From positions 18,825 to 82,824 of the forward strand of contig DCGU01000020.1 in NCBI GenBank assembly GCA_002315325.1: a stretch of 64,000 nucleotides of DNA, in the 5' to 3' direction. The translations under genes and the position numbers were made by a program. The notes beneath the pieces are model-generated. The model did not search any database, was not told the DNA's origin, and was given only the letters and a program-made list of their open reading frames with translations. Positions 17,282 through 27,201 of the stretch are shown here, in pieces (position 1 is the stretch's first letter; every line of letters starts with the position of its first letter). The stretch comes from Clostridiales bacterium UBA1770 (GTDB lineage Bacteria; Bacillota; Clostridia; Oscillospirales; CAG-272).

Positions 17282-18508
17282 TTATTTCTTAAATGCGTTG
17301 AGGAAAATGTCCCAATCGTTTTCCGGACCCTTGGGTTCCGGTTTGGGTTCGGGTTTCGGTTCCGGCTTGGGCTCCGGCTTCGGTTCCGGTTTGATGACGA
17401 TGGGTTCCTCCTGTACGGGGGGCTGCACAACAGGTTCTGCAACGACAACCTTGGCCGGCTCGTTATGGATAGGCGCCGCCGGCTTTGCAGAATTCTGTGA
17501 TACACCGCCGTAGGTAGCGGGCACGTCCTCCATATCACCGGGAACACGGTCAAAACCGGTTGCAATGATGGTAATCTTCATGGCGTCTTCCATCTCTTCG
17601 TTGAAAGCAACACCCCAAATGGCGCCGCCGTCATCCAAATTAGCTTCTCTGGAAATCAACGTGCAGGCCTCGTCAACGGCTTCCATTGTAATGTCGGGAG
17701 ATACCGTCATAGCGATAACGACACCGGTAGCCCCCTTCATGGAAGATTCCAGCAGCGGGCTGGCAATTGCAGCGGCTGCGGCTTCTTTTGCCTTATCCTT
17801 ACCGGAAGCAACGCCCATACCCATATGCGCATAACCGGCATTCTTCATGACGGAAGTCACGTCGGCAAAGTCAAGGTTGACATATGCGTTAACGTTAATC
17901 AGTTCGGAAATGTTTTGGACACCCTGGCGGAGCACGTCGTCTGCCAATGCGAAAGCATTCATCAACGTGATGCAGGTATTGGTGGTTTCCTTCAGGCGCT
18001 CGTTGGGGATGACAATCAGGGAGTCAACGTAATCGCGCATTTTAGAGATACCTGCCACAGCCTGTTTCATACGGCGCTTTCCTTCGAATTCAAACGGTTT
18101 CGTCACAATGCCGACCGTCAGAATATCCATTTCCTTGGCCATTTTCGCCACGATCGGTGCAGCACCGGTACCGGTACCGCCGCCCATACCTGCCGTGATA
18201 AAGACCATATCGGTACCTTCCAGTACCTTTTTAATTTCCTCCATGGATTCCTGTGCAGCGCGCTCACCGATCTCAGGGTTCGCACCGGCACCGAAGCCCT
18301 TGGTAATTTTTTCACCGATGACAATCTGCGTTGCGCACTCGGAAGCACGCAATGCCTGACGGTCCGTATTAATAGCGACGAATTCAACGCCGCGCACGTT
18401 CGATTTAATCATGCGGTTGACAGCATTGTTACCGCCGCCGCCGACACCGATAACTTTAATTTTTACGTTGGTTGGTTCGTCCTGAGGACGCTCAAAAATA
18501 ATGCTCAT
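17282..18508 (-). CDS. ftsZ: Cell division protein FtsZ
   Basis: Tubulin-like GTPase forming the division ring. Motifs in order: [15 protein letters not shown] (19-33), the GTP-binding [10 protein letters not shown] (109-118), and the T7-like region of the GTPase domain. The 408-residue length is slightly long because of an extended linker containing tandem Glu-Pro-Lys-Pro repeats. The last residues [11 protein letters not shown] match the conserved C-terminal peptide that docks FtsA/SepF-type partners. No ftsA is present in this cluster. A GGAGG ribosome site and its own promoter precede it; a shared terminator follows. Confidence 0.97.
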   Translation of the reverse strand: MSIIFERPQDEPTNVKIKVIGVGGGGNNAVNRMIKSNVRGVEFVAINTDRQALRASECATQIVIGEKITKGFGAGANPEIGERAAQESMEEIKKVLEGTDMVFITAGMGGGTGTGAAPIVAKMAKEMDILTVGIVTKPFEFEGKRRMKQAVAGISKMRDYVDSLIVIPNERLKETTNTCITLMNAFALADDVLRQGVQNISELINVNAYVNLDFADVTSVMKNAGYAHMGMGVASGKDKAKEAAAAAIASPLLESSMKGATGVVIAMTVSPDITMEAVDEACTLISREANLDDGGAIWGVAFNEEMEDAMKITIIATGFDRVPGDMEDVPATYGGVSQNSAKPAAPIHNEPAKVVVAEPVVQPPVQEEPIVIKPEPKPEPKPEPKPEPKPEPKGPENDWDIFLNAFKK

Positions 18509-18565
18509 TCTGTTTTTCCTCCGGTATAATAAATCGGGAAAGCCGTATAGTTACAGTTTAATTTT

Positions 18566-18594
18566 ATTATAATATCTTTTAAGTTTTATTGCAA
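18566..18594 (-). promoter_or_regulatory. Sigma-A promoter of ftsZ
   Basis: On the minus strand TTGCAA and TATAAT with a 17-base spacer, in an AT-rich 150-base gap between ftsQ and ftsZ. It allows ftsZ expression independent of the rest of the dcw cluster. Confidence 0.75.
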
Positions 18595-18659
18595 TAGTTT
18601 CATAACCCGATTTTTATACTTTTATGAAAAAACACGAACTTTTTTACGTGAGAGCGGCG

Positions 18660-19490
18660 TTACGAACCGGAAAACGCCGTCCATACAAGGTCCCCGGAAG
18701 CCAACGGACGCGCGATTGCTTTTGCCGGGTCGGATACGTCAACCGTCACAAAGGCACCGCCCCCGAACATGGCGTCCTGCAGCATCGTTTGACATAGTGC
18801 CGTTTTTTCACTTGTTTTTTCCGACGTGCCCCAACACAAAACGATGCGGTCCTGTATCAGGATTTTCAAGTCGTATCTCTTCTCCAAGGAGATGCCGGTG
18901 ACGTCGTCACGCATGGCGCCGTGCAAAACGTCGGTTATGAACGCAGAATAATAAGCGGTGTCGTCGCCGAATTGCAGCGGAAGTCCCGGTGCGGTAAACG
19001 CATCGTCGGGAACAGCCAAGCGGACAAGACCTACCGTTTCGTTTTCTCCGGCGATACGCAACAGGGTAAACGTGCTGTCAGCCAAATAAACGTCAGACCC
19101 GGATACAATATAGAAATACGGCTGTTTTTCTTCAATTTCAAGTGTGATAACGCCCGTTTTTGCCGTTTTTGACGTTTTGACTGTTTGAATATCGGGAAAC
19201 GAAGCAAGAATGGCATCGGATATTTCGCGTTTTGTTTTGGCGTACATGGGTCCGCCGATTGCAAGACCAGTCGCTTCTGTCAGGCGTTCAGCCGAATAGA
19301 TTGTCACACTGTCGGGAGATAAAATGATTTTTTGGATTGTCGGTCTCGACATAGCAACCGTGATGCCCGTCACTATGGTTCCGCAGAGCACAATCAAAAG
19401 CAGGCCGCACAAAAGAACCCTGCCCGCCAACAAACGACGCGGCAGCACGTTGTGCAGCATCCGTTTGACCGTACCGACATACTTTTCCAT
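18660..19490 (-). CDS. ftsQ: FtsQ/DivIB-type cell division protein
   Basis: Bitopic division protein of 276 residues. A short basic cytoplasmic segment (about 1-25) is followed by one membrane helix (LLCGLLLIVLCGTIVTGITV). The extracellular part has a POTRA-like start (IQKIILSPDSVTIYSAERL...) and the core IEEKQPYFYIVSGSDVYLAD, matching the usual KxPxVxxV...VD pattern of FtsQ/DivIB loosely. Sequence conservation in this family is low, so the position between murG and ftsZ carries much of the call. The ribosome site is GGGGAGA. Its partners FtsL and the PBP are in the same cluster. Confidence 0.82.
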   Translation of the reverse strand: MEKYVGTVKRMLHNVLPRRLLAGRVLLCGLLLIVLCGTIVTGITVAMSRPTIQKIILSPDSVTIYSAERLTEATGLAIGGPMYAKTKREISDAILASFPDIQTVKTSKTAKTGVITLEIEEKQPYFYIVSGSDVYLADSTFTLLRIAGENETVGLVRLAVPDDAFTAPGLPLQFGDDTAYYSAFITDVLHGAMRDDVTGISLEKRYDLKILIQDRIVLCWGTSEKTSEKTALCQTMLQDAMFGGGAFVTVDVSDPAKAIARPLASGDLVWTAFSGS

Positions 19491-19535
19491 TTTTCTCCCC
19501 CTCTCCGTTTTATGAATCGATTATGGACGCCGCCG

Positions 19536-20663
19536 TCAATCCGGTATCAGCGTCTGCATATCCGCCCAAATGACGTCAGCCGCATTCGGCACGGCAAACG
19601 CGGCAATCGCCTGTTCCAGCTTTTCCCGTGTCTCTGGTTCATTCATCAACTTGACCAAAACGGACGCCAGTTTATTTTCATTCAGCGTTTGCTCCTCAAG
19701 CAGATAGGCGGCACCGGCATCGGCCAGCGTCTTTGCATTCTTGTATTGATGATTTTTCACCACGTTGGGCGATGGGATCAAAACGGCAGCCTTATGCAGG
19801 CAGGCCAGCTCCGCCAGCGTCACGGCACCGGAGCGGCTGATGACAACGTCTGCTGCGGCCATATGCAGCACCATTTGATAGATATACTTACTCCAACGAA
19901 TCGTACTTTTGCCGGACAGTCCCCTTTCCTCCAATTCCGTCATGGCAGCTTCGTAGTATTTATTACCGGTGGCGTGCAGCCAAATCACGTTCGGATACAG
20001 GGGGGCCAATTTTTCGGTTGTATCCATCATTTCACGGTTGACGGTAGCCGAGCCGAGACTGCCGCCGAACGAAAGAACGACGAAGGCGTCGGGGGCAATG
20101 TCGAGCATCCGACGCGCCTCATTGCGGTCAGTGGTTGAAAAGCCGTCCAACAAAGGATTACCGACACGCAGTACTTTTTTTCTGTTCTTTGCTTCCAGAT
20201 AATCTGCGCTCTCGGCAAAGTTGACGTAAATGCGGTTCATACCGGATTGGAGAAGATTGACCGTCATACCGGGCAACACGTTGGATTCATGCACGGCGCA
20301 CGGAATGCCCAGTTTTGACGCCGCCTTCAGCATCGGCCAACAGGCGTAACCGCCGGTACCGATGACAAAATCGGCGTGCCAGTCCCGCAGCATTTTTTTA
20401 GCTGCCGTGGGTGAACTGATTGCCAAATAGAGTGCACGCACGTTGGCAAGCGATAAAGAGCGGCTGATTCCTTCCACCTCGATATGGCCGATGGGATAGC
20501 CTGCTTTTTGCACCAAATCGTTAAAACGTTCCTCGTCGGCACCGACAAACAGAATCTCCGCGTCCGGCGTTGCTCTTTTGATTGCATTGGCAATGGCAAT
20601 TGCCGGGTTGATATGACCGGCAGTACCGCCGCACGTCACGATAATTCTAGGATTCTTTTTCAT
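19536..20663 (-). CDS. murG: UDP-GlcNAc:lipid I N-acetylglucosaminyltransferase MurG
   Basis: Peripheral membrane glycosyltransferase converting lipid I to lipid II. The N-terminal G-loop reads IIVTCGGTAGHINPAIAIA, the second G-loop is VLSFGGSLGSATVNREMMD, and the UDP-GlcNAc site includes VVISRSGAVTLAELACLHKAA. Length 375 is typical. I choose the ATG at 20663, with GGAGAT upstream; an ATG at 20684 overlaps the ftsW stop (ATGA) and has no clear ribosome site, but could also be used. It sits between ftsW and ftsQ; murC, which usually follows, is absent. Confidence 0.96.
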   Translation of the reverse strand: MKKNPRIIVTCGGTAGHINPAIAIANAIKRATPDAEILFVGADEERFNDLVQKAGYPIGHIEVEGISRSLSLANVRALYLAISSPTAAKKMLRDWHADFVIGTGGYACWPMLKAASKLGIPCAVHESNVLPGMTVNLLQSGMNRIYVNFAESADYLEAKNRKKVLRVGNPLLDGFSTTDRNEARRMLDIAPDAFVVLSFGGSLGSATVNREMMDTTEKLAPLYPNVIWLHATGNKYYEAAMTELEERGLSGKSTIRWSKYIYQMVLHMAAADVVISRSGAVTLAELACLHKAAVLIPSPNVVKNHQYKNAKTLADAGAAYLLEEQTLNENKLASVLVKLMNEPETREKLEQAIAAFAVPNAADVIWADMQTLIPD

Positions 20664-20680
20664 ATATTCATCTCCACGTT

Positions 20681-21988
20681 TCATTCTTCGGTAATGGAAT
20701 CAATATCATTTTTCTGCGCATCTGGCGGCACCGCGGCAACGGGGACGCGTTTAAATCGAGAAATGGACAGGATAATCCCCATTTCAAATATTTGCAGCAT
20801 TAAAGCCGTACCGCCCGAGCTGAAAAACGGCAGTGAAATGCCGGTATTCGGCATGGAATTGGTGACAACGGCGATATTCAGCACTGCTTGTAATACCGTC
20901 TTTACCGTCAACGCGTAAACCGTCAACGAGGAAAAACGGTCGGGGGCCTGCGCCGCGATTTTAAAGCCGCGCCACAGTAAGAGTCCGAATAACCCGATCA
21001 GCAGGAGCGCCCCGATGGCCCCGAGTTCTTCACAAATAATCGTAAAAATAAAATCGTTCTGCGGTTCGGAAACGTACCCGTACTTTTGATAACTGTTTCC
21101 CAGTCCCTTTCCCAAAAGGCCCCCGGAACCGATGGCGTACAATCCCTGCAGCGTTTGCCAAGCTTCGTCCAACGGGTCGGCCTGTTCAATATGAAGCCAA
21201 ATGTCCACACGGTCGCCGGCATAATCGGAAACGAGAATCAGAAAGACCGCGGCCGCGGCAACACCGCATGCCAAAAGGACAATCCACCGTGTTTTGGTGC
21301 CGCCCAAAAACATGACGGAGGCACCGATGGCAGCCACAATCAACAGGCAGGAAATGTGATGTTCCAGTGCAATCAATCCCATGGGAATGACCATGATACA
21401 ACCGGGCAAAAACACACCGAACACAAAACTGTCCGTTTTCTTTTGCCCGTTTTCTATGCGTTCTTGATACTTACTCATAAACAGTGCCAGCGTCATTGCC
21501 AGCCCCAATTTGGCAATTTCAGACGGCTGAAAGGAAATACCGCCCACGTAAATCCAACGCTTGGCCTCCCCCTGTGCCGTACCGATGACCAACACCAGTG
21601 CAAGCAGCGCAAGGGATGCAAAGTAGGTGCCGGCACCGAACAGTTTCCAAAACCACGGCCTGGAAAACACGATGAACGGCAATACCGCAATGACGGCTAA
21701 AGACATATAAAGTACGTATTTTTTTAAGAAATAGGCGCTGTCTGCGAATTTTTTTGCCGCATAGGCTGAACTGGCGGAAAAAGACATCACACTGCCGAAC
21801 AACAGCAGCACCGCCACAATCAAGAGAAAGATAACGTCAATATTGCCCCGCACGAGTTCGGTCCTGCCATCCGGTACAACGCGTCCCCAAGATGCCAAAA
21901 TACGGGCAGACGAATGGCGTCTGCCCGTAGGTTTGTCGGACCCTGCCGGCAATGTATCTTTTATGGAAGAATAATCCCGACTGTCCAC
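20681..21988 (-). CDS. ftsW: SEDS peptidoglycan polymerase FtsW/SpoVE type
   Basis: Multi-pass SEDS glycosyltransferase that polymerises lipid II at the septum with the class B PBP in this cluster. Family signatures are WIYVGGISFQPSEIAKLGLAM, the HHISCLL region and the C-terminal NTGISLPFFSSGGTALM. The N-terminus carries about 50 hydrophilic residues before the first helix, longer than usual. The start is taken as the GTG at 21988 with AGAGGA upstream; a TTG two codons earlier is too close to that site. RodA is a paralogous alternative; dcw location favours FtsW. It follows mraY directly, with no murD between them. Confidence 0.94.
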   Translation of the reverse strand: MDSRDYSSIKDTLPAGSDKPTGRRHSSARILASWGRVVPDGRTELVRGNIDVIFLLIVAVLLLFGSVMSFSASSAYAAKKFADSAYFLKKYVLYMSLAVIAVLPFIVFSRPWFWKLFGAGTYFASLALLALVLVIGTAQGEAKRWIYVGGISFQPSEIAKLGLAMTLALFMSKYQERIENGQKKTDSFVFGVFLPGCIMVIPMGLIALEHHISCLLIVAAIGASVMFLGGTKTRWIVLLACGVAAAAVFLILVSDYAGDRVDIWLHIEQADPLDEAWQTLQGLYAIGSGGLLGKGLGNSYQKYGYVSEPQNDFIFTIICEELGAIGALLLIGLFGLLLWRGFKIAAQAPDRFSSLTVYALTVKTVLQAVLNIAVVTNSMPNTGISLPFFSSGGTALMLQIFEMGIILSISRFKRVPVAAVPPDAQKNDIDSITEE

Positions 21989-22001
21989 ACGCAATATCCT
22001 C

Positions 22002-23009
22002 TTATCTGATCCACGTGCCGTTCATCATAAAGAAGGCGGCAACGCAGCATACCATGGCAGCGGCAGAATAAACGGCAACGATTTTTTCTTCACTCCAGGC
22101 ATAGAATCTTTCAAACAAATGATGCAGGGGGGCGATTTTGTACAGACGTTTGCCGTGCGTCACCTTAAAGTAGAGACGCTGCGTCAAACTCGTCAACATC
22201 TCAATGACAAAGACGAAACCTGCCAGAACAAGAACTGCCGGCTGGTTGACCATAAAACCGACGCCGATGATAAAACCGCCGAGGAACAACGAACCCGTAT
22301 CCCCCATAAAGGCCTGTGCCGGATGCTTATTCACCACCAAAAAGCCAAGAGAACCGCCCAAAAGAACAGCACCGCAAAAGCCGATTTGACGGCCGCCGTA
22401 AGTGACGGCAAGCGCCAGGAACAAAAGCGCAACGATGGCTGAAAGAGATGCGGCAAGCCCGTCGATGCCGTCGGTAATATTGACGCTGTGCGCCATACCG
22501 GCAATGACAACGATTGCCACCGGATAATAAAACCAACCGAAATTCAATTGCAAATTCAAAACGGGGAGAACCAGGGACGTTTCGAGGTATCCGCCGAGCG
22601 CCATCATAAGAACGTATCCGGCGGCAACAATCAGGGTCAAAATCAATTTCGGAAGGTCTTTCAAGCCCTCGTTTTGTCCCTTGATTAACTTAAGATAGTC
22701 GTCTAAAAAACCGACAGCCGCATTGGCAAGCGCCAAATACAACGTTGCGGCAAGCGGCAGCCAATCGATGCCTTCCCCGCCGAGAATCACTTCGCGCACA
22801 AAGAAAACAGACGTCGCCACGGAGATTGCCACGATGAAGCAAATACCGCACATTGTCGGTGTGCCCTTTTTTTCCTTTTGCTTTTCGGTCATATACTCGT
22901 TAATATATTGGCCCATTTTATGGGAACGCAGTGAAGGAATGACAAAATAGGCGGCTATTACGGTCAAAAGACACGTAAGGCTTGCGCCGATTAACCATTC
23001 AAAATACAT
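22002..23009 (-). CDS. mraY: Phospho-N-acetylmuramoyl-pentapeptide transferase MraY
   Basis: Membrane enzyme that makes lipid I from UDP-MurNAc-pentapeptide and undecaprenyl phosphate. Visible signatures are KKGTPTMCGICF, the catalytic GFLDDYLKL, NITDGIDGLAASLS, FMGDTGSLFLGG and APLHHLFE. It has 335 residues and about ten membrane helices. The ribosome site is a GGGGATGAGGG-like stretch. Location between murF and ftsW is canonical except for the missing murD. Confidence 0.97.
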   Translation of the reverse strand: MYFEWLIGASLTCLLTVIAAYFVIPSLRSHKMGQYINEYMTEKQKEKKGTPTMCGICFIVAISVATSVFFVREVILGGEGIDWLPLAATLYLALANAAVGFLDDYLKLIKGQNEGLKDLPKLILTLIVAAGYVLMMALGGYLETSLVLPVLNLQLNFGWFYYPVAIVVIAGMAHSVNITDGIDGLAASLSAIVALLFLALAVTYGGRQIGFCGAVLLGGSLGFLVVNKHPAQAFMGDTGSLFLGGFIIGVGFMVNQPAVLVLAGFVFVIEMLTSLTQRLYFKVTHGKRLYKIAPLHHLFERFYAWSEEKIVAVYSAAAMVCCVAAFFMMNGTWIR

Positions 23010-23025
23010 TCCCTCATCCCCTTTT

Positions 23026-24390
23026 CTATTGCGGGAGCAAGCGCTCCATTTCCATGCCGCGGCTTCCCTTCACCAAAACGGTGTCACTGCGGCCGATTGT
23101 ATCATATAAAGTCTTTTTCAAATCGTCCATTGCCTCGGTTTGATACACGAGAACGGACTGTGCCGGCATACCGGCATCCACGGCCGCCTGCGCTGTCCAA
23201 ACGGACATCGGGCCGTACGTCAAAAGCAAATCACAGGTTTGCGCTGCTTTTTTCCCGACGTTTTCATGAATGCGCCGTGATTCGTCCCCCAATTCCAACA
23301 TATCGCCCAGTACGGCAATATGACGGCCGGGAAACGTATGCAGCACGTCAAGAGCGGCAGCGACCGATTCGTACGATGCATTATAGCAATCTTCCAACCA
23401 GACGACTCCGTCCTTTTGCACGACACCGCCGCGCATCTTTTCGGACGGAACGGCGGCGCAGCCGTTTTCCAGTGCCGTTTCTTCCATACCGAAAACAGAA
23501 CCAACCGCAGCGGCATACCCAACGGCCCACAAGGCAGGCTCGCCGAGCAGCGGCACCCGAACGTTCCGACAGCACTTCCCGAAAATCGTGACCGACACCG
23601 TTGACGTATCCAACGTCAGCGGCGCACCGGTAACGTAAACGTCTGCGGTCGGATCTTTTACAGAGACGCGAATCACGCGTCCCGGAAAATTGCCGGCGTT
23701 TTGCAGCAGCGGCTCGTCACCGTTGATAATCAAAACGTCGTCGGCAGTCATGCCGTGAATGATTTCCAATTTAGCGTCGGCAATACCGCGGCGGGAGCCG
23801 AGATTGCCGATATGTGCCGTACCGACGTTTGTGATAACGGCAACGTGCGGCTTGGCAGCCCGTGTCATTCGGTCAATTTCACCGGCATGATTCATACCCA
23901 TCTCCACCACGTGGAAGGGGGCATCCGCCGTCATGGCCAAAAGCGACATAGGCAGGCCTAACAAACTGTTATGGTTAGCAACCGTTTTTTCAGTTCTGCC
24001 CATGCAGGAAAGAACGGCTGCAATATAATTCTTGACTGTGGTTTTACCGACAGATCCCGTCACGGCAACCACGGCCCCGGTAAAAGAATCCCGCATACGG
24101 GCTCCCATCATCAATAATGCAGTCGGCACAGAAGGCACCGTTATAAATGACAGGGATTCTTCTACCGGCCGTGAAACCAGCGCCGAACGACAGCCTTGCT
24201 CAAGGGCCGCATGCAAAAAATCATGACCGTCGACGCGTTCGCCGGGGAGTGCGAGAAACAGCGTTGCGCTGTCAGCCTCGCGTGAATCGGTACAAATAAA
24301 GTGAATCTGTCTGTCCGAACCGTGCAGGGTTCCGCACGTATCGGCAGCAATTTGGGATAACGCAACGGGGGCAGCAAGTTGGATTTTCAC
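23026..24390 (-). CDS. murF: UDP-N-acetylmuramoyl-tripeptide--D-alanyl-D-alanine ligase MurF
   Basis: Cytoplasmic ligase adding D-Ala-D-Ala to complete the pentapeptide. The N-terminal part has ICTDSREADSATLFLALPGERVDGHDF (split by domain), the P-loop VTGSVGKTTVKNYIAAVL, NHNSLLGLPMSLLAM, and the ligase motifs VVEMGMNHAGEI and WLEDCYNASYESVAAAL. The first in-frame start is a TTG that abuts the GGAGG site; the GTG at 24390, ten bases from it, fits better and gives 454 residues starting MKIQLAAP. It is flanked by the PBP gene and mraY. Confidence 0.95.
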   Translation of the reverse strand: MKIQLAAPVALSQIAADTCGTLHGSDRQIHFICTDSREADSATLFLALPGERVDGHDFLHAALEQGCRSALVSRPVEESLSFITVPSVPTALLMMGARMRDSFTGAVVAVTGSVGKTTVKNYIAAVLSCMGRTEKTVANHNSLLGLPMSLLAMTADAPFHVVEMGMNHAGEIDRMTRAAKPHVAVITNVGTAHIGNLGSRRGIADAKLEIIHGMTADDVLIINGDEPLLQNAGNFPGRVIRVSVKDPTADVYVTGAPLTLDTSTVSVTIFGKCCRNVRVPLLGEPALWAVGYAAAVGSVFGMEETALENGCAAVPSEKMRGGVVQKDGVVWLEDCYNASYESVAAALDVLHTFPGRHIAVLGDMLELGDESRRIHENVGKKAAQTCDLLLTYGPMSVWTAQAAVDAGMPAQSVLVYQTEAMDDLKKTLYDTIGRSDTVLVKGSRGMEMERLLPQ

Positions 24391-24423
24391 AATTGCCAAA
24401 CCTCCGTTTCGATTGGTGGATAA

Positions 24424-26706
24424 CTACGGTGTAACGGACACGCTAATATCCGCATCCGAATCGTCATCATTTAAATATAGGAAATTCACGGTAACAGCCG
24501 CACCGGGTGCGACGTATTCACCGGCAGCGGGCGTTTGTGATACGGCAACCGCTTCCGTCCCGTACAAATAGCTGTTGGTCCCCTTGATGAGAACGTTGAG
24601 ATTGGCATTCACCAGCGTTTGATGGGCGGCTGCGGCCGTCATGCCCAACAAATTGGGGACCTGTACGGTTGCTTCCGGTCTTTCATTGCCGCAGTAGAAA
24701 TACAAAACGGCGGCGTCTTTTTCCACAGCGGCTCCGGCTGCGGGAGATTGTGCCATTACGTACTTTCCTTCCCCGATGACCTCCACACGGAAGCCGGCGG
24801 TTTCGGCGTAGGCAACGGCAGTTTCGGTGCCCCAGTAACAATAGGACGGAACGGTAACCGCCAAACGGCTCGTTTCCTTTTCCGTATAAACGGCTTCCAC
24901 GCCGAGATAAGGCAAAATCAATTCCATAACGTTTGAAACGTAGGGCGCGGCAGCGGCGCTGCCGTACAACGTTCCCAACGTCGGTTCATCAACCACAATG
25001 ATGCAGGCGTACTGCGGATTGTCTGCGGGCGCATACGCCACGCAGGAACAGATATACGCATCGGCTTTATCACCGATTTTTTCCGAGGTGCCGGTTTTCG
25101 CAGCAATGCGGAACCCGGCGACGTAAGCGTTTCTGGCACCGCCGTTTCCGGCAACGCCCTCCTCCAAAACGGCCGTAACCGTCCTGCAGGTTTCCTCACT
25201 GATCACCTGGACTTTTTTCTGTGTTTGGTAGGTATAAACGCGGTTGCCGTCGGTGTCTTCCAACCCCTCGATTAAGTGCGGGGTAACGAGATAGCCGCCG
25301 TTTGCCACAGCGGCAATGGCCGTGATTTGGGCCAGCGGCGTCACCTTGAAGTTCTGACCGAACGACGAAGTGGCAAGGTTCAATTTGGTAAAGTCGGAAC
25401 GGTTGTAGAAGATACCGACCGCCTCACCAGGCAAATCAATACCCGTTCGTTCCAAATAACCGAAAGAAGCAAAATAATCGTAAAAAACATCTGTGCCGAG
25501 CCGCAGACCGACCGTCATTAAGATGGGGTTGCAGGACTGCTGCAGGCCTTGGGCAAACGTCAATTTGCCGTGCCCGCGCGTTTCGTGGCATCGAATGGTA
25601 ATCCCGTTGACTTTCAGATATCCGGGGCAATAGAAGGTCTCGGATAAGTCAACCAGCTTTTCTTCCAAAGCCATGGATGACGTAATCACCTTGAAGGTAG
25701 AACCGGGGATGTAGGGCTCGGTAATGGTTTTGTTGGACCACATCTCGGTTAAAAGTTCGGTACGCCTTTTTTCGTAGGCATCCGTATCGGACGTTAAACC
25801 GGAAGTCGACAGCACGGCGGATAATTCGTCGTTCAGGGCCCAGGGAGAATTCAAATCGAAATCGGGATACGTTGCCATGGCTAATATGGCACCGGTATTG
25901 ACGTCCATAACGATACCGCATACGCGATTTTCCGCGCCGGTATTTTTCCATGCCTCATACAGCTGCTGTTCCAGCACCTGCTGTACGTAGACCTTCAGCG
26001 TGGAAACGAGCGTCAACCCGTCTTCCTTTTGATACACTTGATCAAAATCGTAAAGCAAATCGTTGCCGCGGGAGTCGCTGGCATAAATCGTTTGTCCCGA
26101 TTTGCCGGACAATTCATCGTTATAGTAGTTTTCAAGGCCGTATAAACCCACGCCCGCACTGTTGGTGAAACCCAAAACGTGAGACGCAAGACTGCCGTAC
26201 GGATAGTAGCGGGTTGAACTTTCGTCCAGATAAATCATGCGGGAAAGTCCGTATTCCGCAATCAAATCCGTTAAAATATCGGCTTTTTCCTGCGAAACGT
26301 TTTTGGCAATCGTTCTATCGTAATACGCGGCGTATTCGTCAATTTGTTCCAGTACGAAAGCGGCATCCACGGAAAGTGTTTCCGAAAGAACGTCGCAGAC
26401 CAAAAGGCTGCGTGACCGGTCCCCTTCTTTTTCATCCGCTGCCAAAACGTCAACGGGAGAGATAAAGACGCGGTACGTTGTCACGGAAGTTGCCAACGTA
26501 ATGCCGTCGGCATCCTTGATACTGCCCCGCTCTGCCAAGTCGCTTGACCTTGTCGTCAACTGTTGTGTCACCTTAGCACGATACGATTCATAATCGGTCG
26601 TTTGAATGACGACCACGCGGATAAACAGCAAAACAAAGGCAAACACCAATACCGATCCGACAAGGCCGGCACGTCCTTTTACCTTTGCTGCCAAATAACG
26701 CATCAT
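24424..26706 (-). CDS. Class B penicillin-binding protein (FtsI/SpoVD type) with PASTA domains
   Basis: Septal or sporulation transpeptidase, 760 residues. One membrane helix near 15-36, then the dimerisation region (RGSIKDADG, 61-68), and the transpeptidase domain with SxxK at 336-339 (PGSTFKVI), SCN at 391-393 and KTGT at 537-540. The C-terminus has two PASTA-like repeats (VPNLLGMTAAAAHQTL and related), which bind muropeptide or lipid II. Both PBP2B/FtsI and SpoVD share this architecture, and the position cannot separate them. No strong ribosome site is seen; the start lies 14 bases after the ftsL stop, so coupling is likely. Partner of FtsW. Confidence 0.93.
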   Translation of the reverse strand: MMRYLAAKVKGRAGLVGSVLVFAFVLLFIRVVVIQTTDYESYRAKVTQQLTTRSSDLAERGSIKDADGITLATSVTTYRVFISPVDVLAADEKEGDRSRSLLVCDVLSETLSVDAAFVLEQIDEYAAYYDRTIAKNVSQEKADILTDLIAEYGLSRMIYLDESSTRYYPYGSLASHVLGFTNSAGVGLYGLENYYNDELSGKSGQTIYASDSRGNDLLYDFDQVYQKEDGLTLVSTLKVYVQQVLEQQLYEAWKNTGAENRVCGIVMDVNTGAILAMATYPDFDLNSPWALNDELSAVLSTSGLTSDTDAYEKRRTELLTEMWSNKTITEPYIPGSTFKVITSSMALEEKLVDLSETFYCPGYLKVNGITIRCHETRGHGKLTFAQGLQQSCNPILMTVGLRLGTDVFYDYFASFGYLERTGIDLPGEAVGIFYNRSDFTKLNLATSSFGQNFKVTPLAQITAIAAVANGGYLVTPHLIEGLEDTDGNRVYTYQTQKKVQVISEETCRTVTAVLEEGVAGNGGARNAYVAGFRIAAKTGTSEKIGDKADAYICSCVAYAPADNPQYACIIVVDEPTLGTLYGSAAAAPYVSNVMELILPYLGVEAVYTEKETSRLAVTVPSYCYWGTETAVAYAETAGFRVEVIGEGKYVMAQSPAAGAAVEKDAAVLYFYCGNERPEATVQVPNLLGMTAAAAHQTLVNANLNVLIKGTNSYLYGTEAVAVSQTPAAGEYVAPGAAVTVNFLYLNDDDSDADISVSVTP

Positions 26707-26720
26707 CTATTTTTAAAGAA

Positions 26721-27173
26721 TCAACGTGCTGTGTTTGCCGTGACGTGCTCGTCTTCCGCACGGTAAGATTCCAAACCGTTTGCACCGCGCACGTTCAAAT
26801 AGCGGGCTGATACGTATTCTTCATTAATCATACCGTACTCGTTTACAGCAATATTACGAATGGCAAGAAGGTCAATTCTGTCATTCAGATCCAGGTTCAA
26901 ATCCTTTTGCTCTGCCGTCAGAAAATCAAGTTCCGACTGCAGTGCCATAGCCTCGCGGTAGGTGTTGCTTAACAATGCCGAGCTGCCGACAATCATCAAA
27001 AGAGATAAACCGATGGTCAACAGACACATTACCAACGGCAGCGGCATACGTACGTGTACTTTTTCGGTACGCGTTTCCTTTTCAATCGGGAACCACGCGC
27101 CCGTCAAACGGCGAACAAATCCGGCTGTTTTTTTGTTTTTCAGAGTTGTCTTGTTGTCGTGTTGATTTGTCAT
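26721..27173 (-). CDS. ftsL: FtsL-like septum protein
   Basis: Small bitopic protein, 150 residues. A basic cytoplasmic region of about 45 residues is followed by one helix (LPLVMCLLTIGLSLLMIVG) and an extracellular coiled-coil-like stretch (YREAMALQSELDFLTAEQKDL cut short here), then NIAVNEYGMINEEYV, a typical FtsL ending. Primary sequence is poorly conserved in this family. The position between rsmH and the PBP gene is exactly where ftsL sits in Firmicutes dcw clusters. The ribosome site is GGAGAACGG. Confidence 0.82.
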   Translation of the reverse strand: MTNQHDNKTTLKNKKTAGFVRRLTGAWFPIEKETRTEKVHVRMPLPLVMCLLTIGLSLLMIVGSSALLSNTYREAMALQSELDFLTAEQKDLNLDLNDRIDLLAIRNIAVNEYGMINEEYVSARYLNVRGANGLESYRAEDEHVTANTAR

Positions 27174-27201
27174 AACCGTTCTCCTTTTTCGTTCCGTAAT
27201 T